Shown here: positions 1-8,705 of the stretch, piece after piece
Layout of the letters: each line of letters starts with the position of its first letter
How positions within the stretch are numbered: the first letter of the stretch is position 1
Assembly: GCA_018399255.1 (NCBI GenBank)
Contig: JAGYPA010000002.1
Coordinates: 124,001 to 188,000, forward strand
Reading direction: 5' to 3'
DNA from: Spirochaetales bacterium
GTDB lineage: Bacteria; Spirochaetota; Spirochaetia; JABMQR01
DNA length: 64,000 nt
The notes under the pieces: model-generated
Told to the model about the DNA's origin: nothing
Database searches by the model: none
Seen by the model: the letters and a program-made list of their open reading frames with translations, nothing else
Translations under genes and position numbers: made by a program

Positions 1-942
1 GACCTCGGGAAAGTCAGTATTTGACTTACTAAGAAGCCCTCGGAAATCATCTAACGTATCGAACCCCTTGCGGTCCATCCAGTCGCTGAGTGTTTTCTTC
101 ATATCGGTTATAGTGCCGTATCCAAACTTCATTATGGCTGAACATATTTCAACTGCTGAAGCCCCTGCAAGCAAATGCTTAATCACTGCATCGCCAGTAT
201 GGATTCCCGTATTTGCACATATATCGCACTCAAGCTGACCTGAGAGCAGCGCAGTCCACTGCAGAGATAGAGCGGCTTCCTGCTCAACACTGACAATATC
301 CCCGGACTTCATGGCAATTTTCTCAATATCAATATCTGGTCGGTAGTATCGATTGAACAGTACCAACCCGCTGACACCCAGGTCATCAAGCTGCTTCATG
401 AAATTTGCCATCCCGCTGAAATGATACCCAAGCTTTACTGCAACAGGTATAGAAACCTTTGCCAGTATTTTTCGGAGAAGATCAACATACTGCTGCTCAA
501 TGTCCTCACCAGACACTGCCGTCTGAGAAGGAACAATGAACATATTGATTTCAAGGGCATCTGCTCCGACCTCTTGAAACCTGTCAGCGTAATCCAGCCA
601 GGCTCCCTGACTGACACAGTTTACACTTGCTATCACAGGAATCGAAAGGGCAGCTTTCGCCTTCTCAACCAAATCAAGATATCTGTCTATATAGTAGTCT
701 TTGCTTGAATTTTCCAGGAAATCGTAGGCATCCGCATGGCTGGAAAAATCATCCATGCCAGTTATCATAGCACGGGAATCATACTCAATTTGCTCTTCAA
801 AAATCGATTTCAAAACCACGGCTCCAGCTCCGGCAGCAGCACCCTTCTGCAGCCCCTTCAGCTGGTCAGTAAGTCGTGAACTAGATATGATGACAGGATT
901 TTCCAGTCGCAAGCCTAAATATGAAGTAGTGAGATCAGCCAT
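1..942 (-). CDS. Dihydroorotate dehydrogenase-like flavoprotein (3' end outside window)
   Basis: The first 314 codons are visible; the C-terminus lies outside the window. The start MADLTTSYLGLRL, followed by NPVIISSS, is typical of the DHODH-like TIM-barrel family found beside, but distinct from, true PyrD. The segment IPVIASVNC and a later GASAVEICSAIM match the FMN/phosphate-binding strands of that family. The ATG at 942 is chosen because GGGGGAG lies 5 nt upstream. It follows gcvPB on the same strand after 243 bp, so co-transcription with the glycine-cleavage operon is possible. Whether it oxidises dihydroorotate or another pyrimidine-like substrate cannot be told; these paralogues are often mis-annotated as PyrD. 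No damage seen. Confidence 0.8.
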   Translation of the reverse strand, partial: MADLTTSYLGLRLENPVIISSSRLTDQLKGLQKGAAAGAGAVVLKSIFEEQIEYDSRAMITGMDDFSSHADAYDFLENSSKDYYIDRYLDLVEKAKAALSIPVIASVNCVSQGAWLDYADRFQEVGADALEINMFIVPSQTAVSGEDIEQQYVDLLRKILAKVSIPVAVKLGYHFSGMANFMKQLDDLGVSGLVLFNRYYRPDIDIEKIAMKSGDIVSVEQEAALSLQWTALLSGQLECDICANTGIHTGDAVIKHLLAGASAVEICSAIMKFGYGTITDMKKTLSDWMDRKGFDTLDDFRGLLSKSNTDFPEV

Positions 943-1185
943 GTATACTCCCCCATTCTAATAGTGTCTTCAAAGGGAACCTCCCCTGCAGACCAGCCGC
1001 CAAGCATATTCCCCAAACCGGCAACTTCATTGTACAAATCTTTGCCGCATAAAACAACACTTTATGAATATTTATAAAAATATCCGTTTTGATCTCTTCT
1101 GAAATCCGCATTTATACGAAAAAGGGACCCAGACAAGACCGCATACAGCCGCCTCACCTGAATCCCCTATCAACCGTATTATGCT

Positions 1186-2679
1186 CTACAGTTCTTTTTT
1201 ATACCGTACAACAGGCTTCCTGGCTGCAAGCACTTCATCAACCCGACGTACCGGGGTCGATATGGGGGCCGCATGGAGTGCTTCAGGATTCTTATAAGCT
1301 GTTTCTGCAAGATGAATCATGATATCGGCAAAATCATCCAATGTCTCTTTTGTTTCTGTTTCAGTGGGTTCTATCATTAATGCTTCCGGTACTATCAGCG
1401 GAAAATACATCGTTGGCGGATGAATTCCATAATCGAGCAGCCCTTTGGCGATATCCATAGCCGATACCCCTGCTTCTTCCTTAATCTTCTTTGCTGACAA
1501 TACAAATTCATGTTTGCAGATACCGGGATAAGTCAGTTCATAATGGTCCATCAGCCTCACTCGCAAATAGTTGGCATTCAGAACCGCCATTTCCGAAGCT
1601 TTCTTAAGACCATCCCGACCCATAACTCGTATATACGTATAGGCGCGAAGCAAAACACCGAAATTGCCGTTGAATCCAGAAACCTTTCCAATAGTCAACG
1701 GTTTGTCCCAGTCAAAGGCATAATTTCCGTCAGCAAGAGAAATATCAGGCACCGGCAGATAGGGAACAAGCCGGTCTGAAACAAGGACTGGCCCTGCTCC
1801 CGGACCTCCGCCGCCATGGGGAGTTGAAAATGTTTTGTGCAGGTTCAGGTGAACCACGTCAAAACCCATATCCCCCGGACGAACTTTACCCATAATGGCA
1901 TTCATATTGGCCCCATCATAATAGAGAAGCCCGCCGGCTTTATGAACTTTCCGGGCAACCGTCAATATATCTTTTTCAAAAAGACCGAGAGTGTTGGGAT
2001 TTGTCAGCATTATGCCGGCCAGCTTATCATTGAGATATGGGTCAAGAAATTCTGGTGCCACCATACCTCGCTCATCGGCAGGAAGTTCGATCACGTTGAA
2101 CCCTGCGATATGGGCTGAAGCAGGGTTGGTACCGTGCGATGAGGAGGGAACAATCAAGTTGTTGCGTTCTGCCTCACCCCGGTGCATGAAGTATGCCCGG
2201 AACAGCTTCATTCCCGTATACTCTCCATGCGCCCCGGCAAATGGCTGAAGGGTACCCCATCTCAGACCGGTTACCTCACACAAGTAACCGATAAGCTCGT
2301 GCAGCAGTTTGAGAGTTCCCTGAACCGTATCAGAGGCCTGCAGGGGATGAATTTCAGTAAAGTTTTCCAGTTGAGCAACGGCATCATTCACTTTAGGATT
2401 ATACTTCATGGTACAGGATCCCAGAGGGTAAAAACCCAAGTCAACTCCAAAGCTTTTTTTTGCCAGCCGATTATAGTGCCGTATTATGTCTATCTCTGCC
2501 AGTTCAGGAAGAGACGGCTGAACGCTTCTTCGACAGTTCCCGGGTATTTCCGGAATTGGATAGTCTTCGGGAATATCACAGGCTGGAAATCTGAAAGCCC
2601 GTCTACCTTCACGGGAAAGCGCAAAAATCAAGGGTTCCTCATGGGCTCTCGACAGCATTGTTCCTGGTTGATTATTCAC
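1186..2679 (-). CDS. gcvPB: Glycine dehydrogenase (decarboxylating) subunit 2
   Basis: The 497-residue C-terminal half of the P-protein of the glycine cleavage system, a PLP enzyme that decarboxylates glycine and passes the aminomethyl group to lipoylated GcvH. The PLP lysine is in [18 protein letters not shown] (about residue 282). A GTG start at 2679 is preferred over an upstream ATG, because AAAGGAGG lies 6 nt before it and the protein then begins [16 protein letters not shown] as in relatives. The start overlaps the gcvPA stop by 8 bp, so the two subunits are translationally coupled, and the ribosome-binding site is inside gcvPA. Last recognisable gcv gene of the operon. Confidence 0.95.
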   Translation of the reverse strand: MNNQPGTMLSRAHEEPLIFALSREGRRAFRFPACDIPEDYPIPEIPGNCRRSVQPSLPELAEIDIIRHYNRLAKKSFGVDLGFYPLGSCTMKYNPKVNDAVAQLENFTEIHPLQASDTVQGTLKLLHELIGYLCEVTGLRWGTLQPFAGAHGEYTGMKLFRAYFMHRGEAERNNLIVPSSSHGTNPASAHIAGFNVIELPADERGMVAPEFLDPYLNDKLAGIMLTNPNTLGLFEKDILTVARKVHKAGGLLYYDGANMNAIMGKVRPGDMGFDVVHLNLHKTFSTPHGGGGPGAGPVLVSDRLVPYLPVPDISLADGNYAFDWDKPLTIGKVSGFNGNFGVLLRAYTYIRVMGRDGLKKASEMAVLNANYLRVRLMDHYELTYPGICKHEFVLSAKKIKEEAGVSAMDIAKGLLDYGIHPPTMYFPLIVPEALMIEPTETETKETLDDFADIMIHLAETAYKNPEALHAAPISTPVRRVDEVLAARKPVVRYKKEL

Positions 2680-4042
2680 CTGCAGCCTCCTTTGATGCTT
2701 TTGCCATCGTGACATACGCGTCAAGTTCTTTCCGGGTTCGCTTTTCGGTAACTGCGACAGCTATCATTCCATCACGTCCTGACGACAAGGCACCCAGATG
2801 CACTCCGGCAAAAATCCCCCGCTCCTTCATAGCAGAAAGGAAAGCCTCTGCTGCTTTCCGACTGCCGAGGTCAATGGTGAACTCATCAAAAAAAGGAGCA
2901 TCAAATAAACGCTTCAGTCCAAGCTCGGATTCAAGTCGACCGGCAAGATAGTGTGCTTTTCGATACGATAAATCAGCTGCTTCCTGAATTCCTGCCCAAC
3001 CTGCCATCGATATATAGACAGAAGTTGCAAGGGCTGCGAGAGCCTGGTTGGAACAAATATTTGAAGTAGCTCTCTCACGTTTGATATGCTGCTCACGGGC
3101 TTGCAGGGTAAGGACAAAAGCCCGTTTACCGTCTACATCCACAGTCTCGCCTGATATTCTTCCCGGCATCTTCCTCAGCAGCTTTTCCCTGGCAGCCATA
3201 TAGCCTGCTGTGGGACCGCCAAAGGCCTGATGAAGACCGAACGGCTGAGTGTCACCTACAGCTATGTCTGCCCCCCACTCACCCTGGGACTTGACTGCTC
3301 CCAAAGCCATGGGGTCCGAAGATATCACCAGCAAAGCCCCCTCAGCATGGAGCTTATCGGCTAGTCCGGTATAATCCTCAATTATTCCGTAGATATTGGG
3401 TGACTGCACAAGCAGTCCGGCAAGCGTCTCATCAAGATAGTTGTCAAGACCGGAAAGATCGGGAAGTCCGTTTTTTTCCGGCAGCACTTCAATCTTGAAT
3501 CCCTCCCCCTCGGTCATATCAGCAAAATAGGTTTTGAGCACCTGTATGGTAAAGGGATGCACCGTAGGTGATACAAGAAAAGTTGTTGACTTTCTGCGCT
3601 GGTTAAAGCACATCGCAGCAGCTTCAGAGGCGGCTGTATGGCCGTCATAGAGTGATGCATTAGAGACATCTAGTCCGGTAAGCTCACAGACCATCGTCTG
3701 AAACTCAAAAATCGCCTGCAGCAGTCCCTGCGATATCTCCGGCTGATATGGGGTATAGGCTGACTCGAACGTCGGCAGCGAAACAATGCTCCCTACTGCC
3801 GAAGGAATGATTCGATCATAGGATCCGCAGCCGAGATAAGAAGTAGCGAGTGTGTTCATCGAGGCAAAGCCGCGTACGATTTTCAGTACTTCCTCTTCAG
3901 ATACTCCCTCGGGAATATCAAGATCTTTTTTGAGCAGCAATTCTTTCGGGACGTCTGAGAACAGCTCCTCAAGAGAAGCTGCCCCGACGGCAGAAAGCAT
4001 CGCCCTCACATCTTCGTCTGAATGTGGTATATAGGATGTCAT
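2672..4042 (-). CDS. gcvPA: Glycine dehydrogenase (decarboxylating) subunit 1
   Basis: The 456-residue N-terminal half of the split P-protein, the form used by Thermotoga, Bacillus and many anaerobes rather than the fused E. coli GcvP. It begins [20 protein letters not shown], and conserved blocks include [15 protein letters not shown] and [16 protein letters not shown]. It forms an alpha2beta2 complex with GcvPB; this half lacks the PLP lysine. It starts 12 nt after the gcvH stop. Length is normal for the family and no frameshift is seen. Confidence 0.95.
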   Translation of the reverse strand: MTSYIPHSDEDVRAMLSAVGAASLEELFSDVPKELLLKKDLDIPEGVSEEEVLKIVRGFASMNTLATSYLGCGSYDRIIPSAVGSIVSLPTFESAYTPYQPEISQGLLQAIFEFQTMVCELTGLDVSNASLYDGHTAASEAAAMCFNQRRKSTTFLVSPTVHPFTIQVLKTYFADMTEGEGFKIEVLPEKNGLPDLSGLDNYLDETLAGLLVQSPNIYGIIEDYTGLADKLHAEGALLVISSDPMALGAVKSQGEWGADIAVGDTQPFGLHQAFGGPTAGYMAAREKLLRKMPGRISGETVDVDGKRAFVLTLQAREQHIKRERATSNICSNQALAALATSVYISMAGWAGIQEAADLSYRKAHYLAGRLESELGLKRLFDAPFFDEFTIDLGSRKAAEAFLSAMKERGIFAGVHLGALSSGRDGMIAVAVTEKRTRKELDAYVTMAKASKEAAGE

Positions 4043-4054
4043 AATAACTCTTTT

Positions 4055-4444
4055 TCAGTCCTCCAACGTATCCAGAAAGGCTGAATACCCATCGGAATCA
4101 AGCAGATCATCAATTTCTGCCGGATCCGAGAAAGTCAGCACATATATATAGTTTTCATAGGGATCACCGTTTATCAGTTCCGGTGAGTCTTCCAGCTCTT
4201 CATTAACCTCAGCTACTTCGCCTGACAAAGGGTTGTACATGGCTGCCGCTGCCTTAACCGATTCCAGACTGGCAATTTCATCATCAGCGGCATACGTCCC
4301 GCCAACTTCCGGCAATTCCACAAATACGATTTCCCCTAGTTCTTCCTGGGCAAAGTCAGTAATACCGATACGGGCCTGATTGTCCTCAATCTTTACCCAC
4401 TCATGCTTTTTTGTATACATTAACCCCTTAACAACGTTGCTCAT
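4055..4444 (-). CDS. gcvH: Glycine cleavage system H protein
   Basis: A 129-residue lipoyl-carrier protein that shuttles the aminomethyl group between the P-protein and GcvT and is reoxidised by lipoamide dehydrogenase. The lipoylation site is Lys64 in SLESVKAAAAMY. The ATG at 4444 has AGGAGG 6 nt upstream and gives MSNVVKGLMYTKKHEW, the usual H-protein start; the longer reading frame upstream is not needed. It sits between gcvT and gcvPA with short gaps. No lipoate ligase or Lpd gene is seen in the window, so lipoylation must be supplied from elsewhere. Confidence 0.96.
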   Translation of the reverse strand: MSNVVKGLMYTKKHEWVKIEDNQARIGITDFAQEELGEIVFVELPEVGGTYAADDEIASLESVKAAAAMYNPLSGEVAEVNEELEDSPELINGDPYENYIYVLTFSDPAEIDDLLDSDGYSAFLDTLED

Positions 4445-4497
4445 GGTTTTCCTCCTGTATGTAAGCCATTTCAACTGATCTGTCCGGACTATCAATA

Positions 4498-5637
4498 CTA
4501 GCTGCCGGACTGCACATACTTTTTTTTATAAAATGGTGTTTTAACCAGCTCAGCTTTTTTGCGCTTGCCGTGTATCTCGATTTCCAGTGTATCACCAATT
4601 TTCAGACCAGTCCCCCTTTTTATCAGCACAAGACCAATAAATTCGTCAAGAACGGGAGATTTAGCACCACTGGTAACCACCCCTGTCGCCTGATTCTCAC
4701 CAGCAAGATAAACGGGATAACCCTGACGGGCAACTCCTTTGTCAATCATTTTTATCCCACGGAGAGTACGGGTTATGCCCTCTTCTTTTTCTTTGATAAG
4801 AGCATCCCTCCCGCAGAAATCACCAGCGTCCAGATTAACGAAGTAAGAGAGATTAGCCTCCAGAGGTGATATTTCCGCACTGATTTCATGCCCGTAAAGC
4901 GGCAGCTTGGCCTCAAGACGCAAGGTATCCCTTGCGCCCAGGCCGCAGGGAAGTAGATTATATGGCTCTCCGGCTGCAAGGACGGCATTCCAGATCGCCG
5001 AGGCTGATTCTGCAGCACCGTATATTTCAAAACCATCTTCCCCGGTATACCCGGTTCGGGACAAAATCACCTTGCAGCCAGCTATTTCCGCGTCTTTGTG
5101 AAAGGTAAAGAATCCGATAGTTCCTGCGGCCGGATAAAGACCGGAGATAATTTTCTCTGCAGCCGGTCCCTGCACTGCTATCTGGCAGTAATTGGACGAT
5201 ACATTCTCGACAGCAACACTGTCGGGAAGCTTTCCACTCGATGCAGCAGGGTTTTCTCTTGCTATCCAGTCATAATCCTTGTCGGTATTGGATGCATTTA
5301 CCACAAGAAAATAGATATCACTATCCAAACGGTAAATAATGAGATCATCAACCACGCTGCCGTCAGGGTAGCACATGGGGGAATAAATAACTTCACCAAT
5401 CCCAAGGTGCGAGAGGTCATTGGTTACCAGCCAATTAACATATTCGCCGCTCCCCTGTCCACTTACAATTATTTCCCCCATATGGGATACATCAAACATG
5501 CCGGCAGCATTTCTCACAGCGTTGTGTTCGCTGATAATACCAGCCTTGTAATTAACCGGCAGCTCCCAGCCGCCGAACTCAATTATCCTGACCCCTTCAT
5601 AGCCGGAATAGACCTCATAAAGCGGAGTCTGCTTCAT
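4498..5637 (-). CDS. gcvT: Aminomethyltransferase (glycine cleavage T protein)
   Basis: A 379-residue tetrahydrofolate-dependent aminomethyltransferase that releases ammonia from the H-protein-bound intermediate and forms 5,10-methylene-THF. Family signatures include FDVSHMGEI near residue 50, FGGWELPVNYKAG at the N-terminus and the C-terminal GCV_T barrel ending RKKAELVKTPFYKKKYV. The ATG at 5637 is preferred because AAGGAGG lies 7 nt upstream. It begins only 24 nt after the end of the Lrp-like reading frame, so it belongs to the serA-serC-lrp-gcv transcript. I saw no glycine-riboswitch core in the short leader. Confidence 0.95.
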   Translation of the reverse strand: MKQTPLYEVYSGYEGVRIIEFGGWELPVNYKAGIISEHNAVRNAAGMFDVSHMGEIIVSGQGSGEYVNWLVTNDLSHLGIGEVIYSPMCYPDGSVVDDLIIYRLDSDIYFLVVNASNTDKDYDWIARENPAASSGKLPDSVAVENVSSNYCQIAVQGPAAEKIISGLYPAAGTIGFFTFHKDAEIAGCKVILSRTGYTGEDGFEIYGAAESASAIWNAVLAAGEPYNLLPCGLGARDTLRLEAKLPLYGHEISAEISPLEANLSYFVNLDAGDFCGRDALIKEKEEGITRTLRGIKMIDKGVARQGYPVYLAGENQATGVVTSGAKSPVLDEFIGLVLIKRGTGLKIGDTLEIEIHGKRKKAELVKTPFYKKKYVQSGS

Positions 5638-5661
5638 ATCCAACCTCCTTACCATTTTGTG

Positions 5662-6111
5662 CTAGAGGCCATAGGGAACCCTGAGACCATAAGACTGATA
5701 CACGACAAAATGTTTCATCCTGTGGCTGCGCTATTTTAACCAATTCTTTTGTAAAGAAATCCAAGTGAGTAGTCCTCATCTTCGTTAAAAACATAACCTG
5801 AACTAAAAGATCCTTACCTGCCGGTTATAGCAGCTGCTGAAATTACGCCTTTAAGTGGTGCAAGTTCTTTGGCTTTCCGTCCGAGATCCATTGTCTTGAG
5901 CTTGACCCCCATGACAACAATCTGAACTCCCGGCAGTGCTTCCGGATCAACGAGCCCCTGTCGAATTCAAGCACTCTTTCTTCAATAAGCATTAACCCGT
6001 GAACGGACAGTGTTTTCGGTAACCGGGGGTTTCTTCCGCTATGGAACTGTAGGATTTTTCTTCCATCCTGACGCCTTTAATAATGGCAAAATTCATTTCA
6101 TCAATTTTCAT
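5662..6111 (-). pseudogene. Lrp/AsnC-family regulator, disrupted by several indels
   Basis: Read with frame changes, this 450-bp stretch spells a complete AsnC/Lrp regulator of normal length. An N-terminal HTH (MKIDEMNFAIIKGVRMEEKS, then SIAEETPVTENTVRSRVN) is followed by an effector-binding half (VDPEALPGVQIVVMG, LGRKAKELAPLKGVISAAAITG, LDFFTKELVKIA, and VVYQSYGLRVPYGL at the end). At least five single-base frame changes interrupt it, yet codons stay conserved between breaks and the real stop (5662-5664) is kept. This fits sequencing error at least as well as decay. Its place between serC and gcvT suggests it senses glycine, serine or leucine and controls its own operon. Confidence 0.75.
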
Positions 6112-6169
6112 GCATAGTCGCTTTCAGGAAAACACGAGACGGAAAGACAATCGTGTTATTCCTCTTCTT

Positions 6170-7237
6170 TTATTTATTCCGGGCTGCAAAATCTTCCATA
6201 AATCGGGCAAGCTCTTCCACATCACTCACGGGCATTATACTGAAGCTCTGCACCCGCCAACACTGCGGTGCCCAGCAAGACCAGCATATCCGCAGCCCAG
6301 CCTCTTTAATAAATTCCGCTTCCAGTTCCTCGGTCGGCAAACGAAATACAATATTCATATTGGAACGAAGAAAAGGATCAACAGAGTCAGTAAAATCCTT
6401 CACTTTGTTCATCGGCGTTATAGAGAATACCAGCTTTGAGCAGAGCACGCTCCTGCATGGCTTTAACACCGCCCACATATTTTCTATCAGTCCAGAACCA
6501 GCTTGACTGCCGGAATGAAAGGCCAGCGGTGTTGTAGAGCCCATCGGACTTTGCATAGGTCCGATAGTCGAGACGTACACCGGCAATCCTTCAGGAATAC
6601 GGTCCAGCATGTCATTCGGATAATGACAAAAGTTGCTCCAACGGGACAAGGTTCTTTTGCGCCGCCGTAAATCATGGCAAACTTCTCCACTGGAACGGGT
6701 CGACTGAAGATATCGCTGGACATGTCTGCAATCGAGGCACATCACCTGTATTCGGCCACTCACTGCCACTCTATACCCCCTATCGTCTCATTTGAACAGA
6801 GATACAGATAGGCGGAATCTTCCGGTACGATAAGCTTCTCCGGATCGGGCGGCGAAGGAATAATCGCTCTCCTTTCCGTCAAAGGCAGATTCGTACATTG
6901 CCAAGCTTCATTGCGTCATCACATGCCTTGTTGACCAGGCCCCGGACTTAACATAATCAGCAGTTTTACCGGCTTGGGAAGGAAGTTCATAGGGATCATT
7001 GCAAACTGCAGGGTAGCTCCGCCATAAGAAAAAGACACTGTAGTTATCAGGAATTTTCAGATCGCGCATCTTGCCCGGAGGCAGTCATGATACAGCTTGT
7101 CGAAGGCCTTTCCACGATGACTTGCTTCAATTATCGAAAAACCGTTTTCTTCGTAGTCGAAGTATCTGCTCGTACAGCTCTTCCAGGACTTCTACAGGCA
7201 AAACAGGACCCGCGAAAAATTCTTCCTTCCTACTCAT
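6170..7237 (-). pseudogene. serC: Phosphoserine aminotransferase, disrupted by many indels
   Basis: The ATG at 7237 (GGAGG 6 nt upstream) begins MSRKEEFFAGP, as in SerC, and the last codons end MEDFAARNK with a proper stop. In between, recognisable SerC blocks appear in shifting frames: [106 protein letters not shown] count nine frame changes in the first half alone, about one per 60-70 bp. The total length (1068 bp) is almost exactly that of an intact gene. SerC makes phosphoserine from phosphohydroxypyruvate with PLP. Probable artefact or very recent decay; the serA stop overlaps its start. Confidence 0.8.
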
Positions 7238-8120
7238 GCTTTTCCTCCATCCAATACACTTCTGTTATAATATCTATCGCTTCTGTACCAATTCTCAGCA
7301 GGTTTTCTTTGCTGCGCGCCAATGTGAGGGAGTCATGGTCACATTGGGAGCCTTGAGAATCGGATGGTTTTCAGCCGGAGGATCGGCGGCCATACATCAA
7401 CTGCGTACCCGGCCAGCCCTACCGTCAGCAAGTGCTGCGGCGAGAGCCTCAGCATCGATGCAGTCCTCTTCCGGTATTAATAACCACAGGTTTCCGGATA
7501 CAGACAGAGATCAGATGTTCGTTAAAAATCCCACGGGTTTCTGAAGTCAGCGGCAGATGCATTGATATATAATCGGCATCTTTAACGGCTTCATCAATAG
7601 TCGGCATCATTTCTGCGGCCGGGCTTTGTGATACGTATTTATCATAGGCTACAACCCGCATACCGAAGGCTGCAGCTCTTTCAGCAACCTTTGTCGCTAT
7701 ATTGCCGATTCCAAGCAGACAGAGAGTCTTCCCGTAGAGTTCGGTACGCTTGATCTCCTTTTTCAGCCATTTCCCGGATGCCATACCGGTATGGCTTTTT
7801 ATTATCTGGTTCGGAACTGAGAGCATAAGCGCAAAGGCAAGTTCCGCAACTGCTATAGCGGAGGCCTTCGGGGTATTTCTCACCACAATACCTTTGCTCT
7901 CCGCATACTCTTTATCGATATTGTCAATTCCAACGCCCCCCCTGATGATCAGCTTGAGACTTGGAGCTGAGTCGATATACTCTTTACTGCAGGTAGTCTT
8001 ACTCCTGACTAGCACAACATCGGCTTCAGACAGTCGATCAGGGTCATCGGTTACTTCCCCGAAAACCGCCAGCCGCCCGGGCATGGCCGCATCAAACGCA
8101 TCAGCAATTAGAATAAGCAT
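7230..8120 (-). pseudogene. serA: D-3-phosphoglycerate dehydrogenase, 3' third disrupted by indels
   Basis: NAD-dependent oxidation of 3-phosphoglycerate, the first step of serine synthesis. The first 215 codons are intact: MLILIADAFDAAMP, a hydroxyacid-dehydrogenase catalytic half, the Rossmann loop LLGIGNIATKVAERA and INTGRG. From about 7475 onward the frame changes about six times, but the expected blocks remain (CIDAEALAAALADGR, YAVDVW, NHPILKAPNVTMTP, HIGAQ, IGTEAIDIITEVYWME) and the final TAG at 7230-7232 overlaps the serC ATG. It is a short SerA without a C-terminal ACT domain. First gene of the ser-lrp-gcv operon; ATG at 8120 with GGAG upstream. Confidence 0.82.
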
Positions 8121-8155
8121 AAGGAACTCCTTAAAATAAATATGAACGCAAGAAC

Positions 8156-8184
8156 ATTCTATCCACATCTTGAGTTAATGTCAA
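8156..8184 (-). promoter_or_regulatory. Promoter of the serA-serC-lrp-gcv operon
   Basis: On the minus strand TTGACA (8179-8184) and TAGAAT (8156-8161) are separated by exactly 17 bp and lie 36 nt before the serA ATG. The -35 is consensus and the -10 matches five of six positions. This is the only strong promoter seen upstream of the gcv genes. Confidence 0.75.
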
Positions 8185-8246
8185 ATATATAAGGACAATT
8201 TTTAGGGATTCTGTAATTTTATAAAAAGAATAATAGGTTTGCAGAA

Positions 8247-8273
8247 AAAAAGCCGCTGTAAACAGCGGCTTTT
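8247..8273 (-). terminator. Rho-independent terminator after rpsU
   Basis: AAAGCCGCT and AGCGGCTTT form a perfect 9-bp stem. Read on the minus strand the hairpin is followed by a run of Ts, so it terminates rpsU transcription ahead of the serA promoter. Confidence 0.8.
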
Positions 8274-8295
8274 CGGCAGGTCCGGTTGAACCTGG

Positions 8296-8334
8296 AGCCA
8301 ATTTCAAAATGCTTCGCATTTTTGGAAATTGGCT
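8296..8334. repeat. Long hairpin sharing sequence with a second copy at 22.4 kb
   Basis: AGCCAATTTC (8296-8305) pairs with GAAATTGGCT (8325-8334), with a second inner stem AAAATGC/GCATTTT. The 26 bases around AGCCAATTTCAAAATGCTTC recur almost unchanged at 22401-22430. Both copies lie just downstream of a gene (rpsU here; between hflX and a small outer-membrane-type gene there). Confidence 0.6.
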
Positions 8335-8364
8335 TTTGCATTATGGAAGTATCAGCTTCGAGGG

Positions 8365-8583
8365 CTAATAACTTTTCATAGCTTTCAACTTCCGAACTTT
8401 CTTCATTTGTTTCCGTTCGAGAGCTTTTTTCTTTCTATTTTTTATGGTTGAAGGCTTTTCAAAGTATTCCCGCTTTTTCCACTCGCGAATAATGCCTTCC
8501 TTTTCAACCATTCTTTTGAACCGTTTAATAGACTTCTCCAATGGTTCATTATCGTCAACACGTACGAAAGCTATAGTAATCAC
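8365..8583 (-). CDS. rpsU: 30S ribosomal protein S21
   Basis: A 72-residue basic ribosomal protein with the S21 core [20 protein letters not shown] and a lysine/arginine-rich tail ending KLKAMKSY. The start is GTG at 8583 with AAAGGGG 6 nt upstream; no in-frame ATG gives the conserved N-terminus. A TTGACA at 8661-8666 lies in the 122-nt gap after recJ and may provide its own promoter, though the spacing to a -10 is not ideal. S21 assists initiation on the small subunit. A strong terminator follows. Confidence 0.93.
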   Translation of the reverse strand: MITIAFVRVDDNEPLEKSIKRFKRMVEKEGIIREWKKREYFEKPSTIKNRKKKALERKQMKKVRKLKAMKSY

Positions 8584-8705
8584 CCCCTTCCCCTTTGGGA
8601 ATTAATCATGTCCCTTACAGTTCAGACACGCAGAAACCATATTACTTATAATCCTGTGTTTGTCAACAGACCTGAACCCGGAATACCGCAGGAAACAGGG
8701 CTGCA

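Noticed and set aside
5098-5739. 213-codon open frame on the plus strand
   Set aside because: Antisense to gcvT, which has clear family motifs and a Shine-Dalgarno; the frame has no recognisable protein character.
5638-5760. Possible glycine riboswitch before gcvT
   Set aside because: The DNA encodes the end of an Lrp-type regulator and shows no glycine aptamer core.
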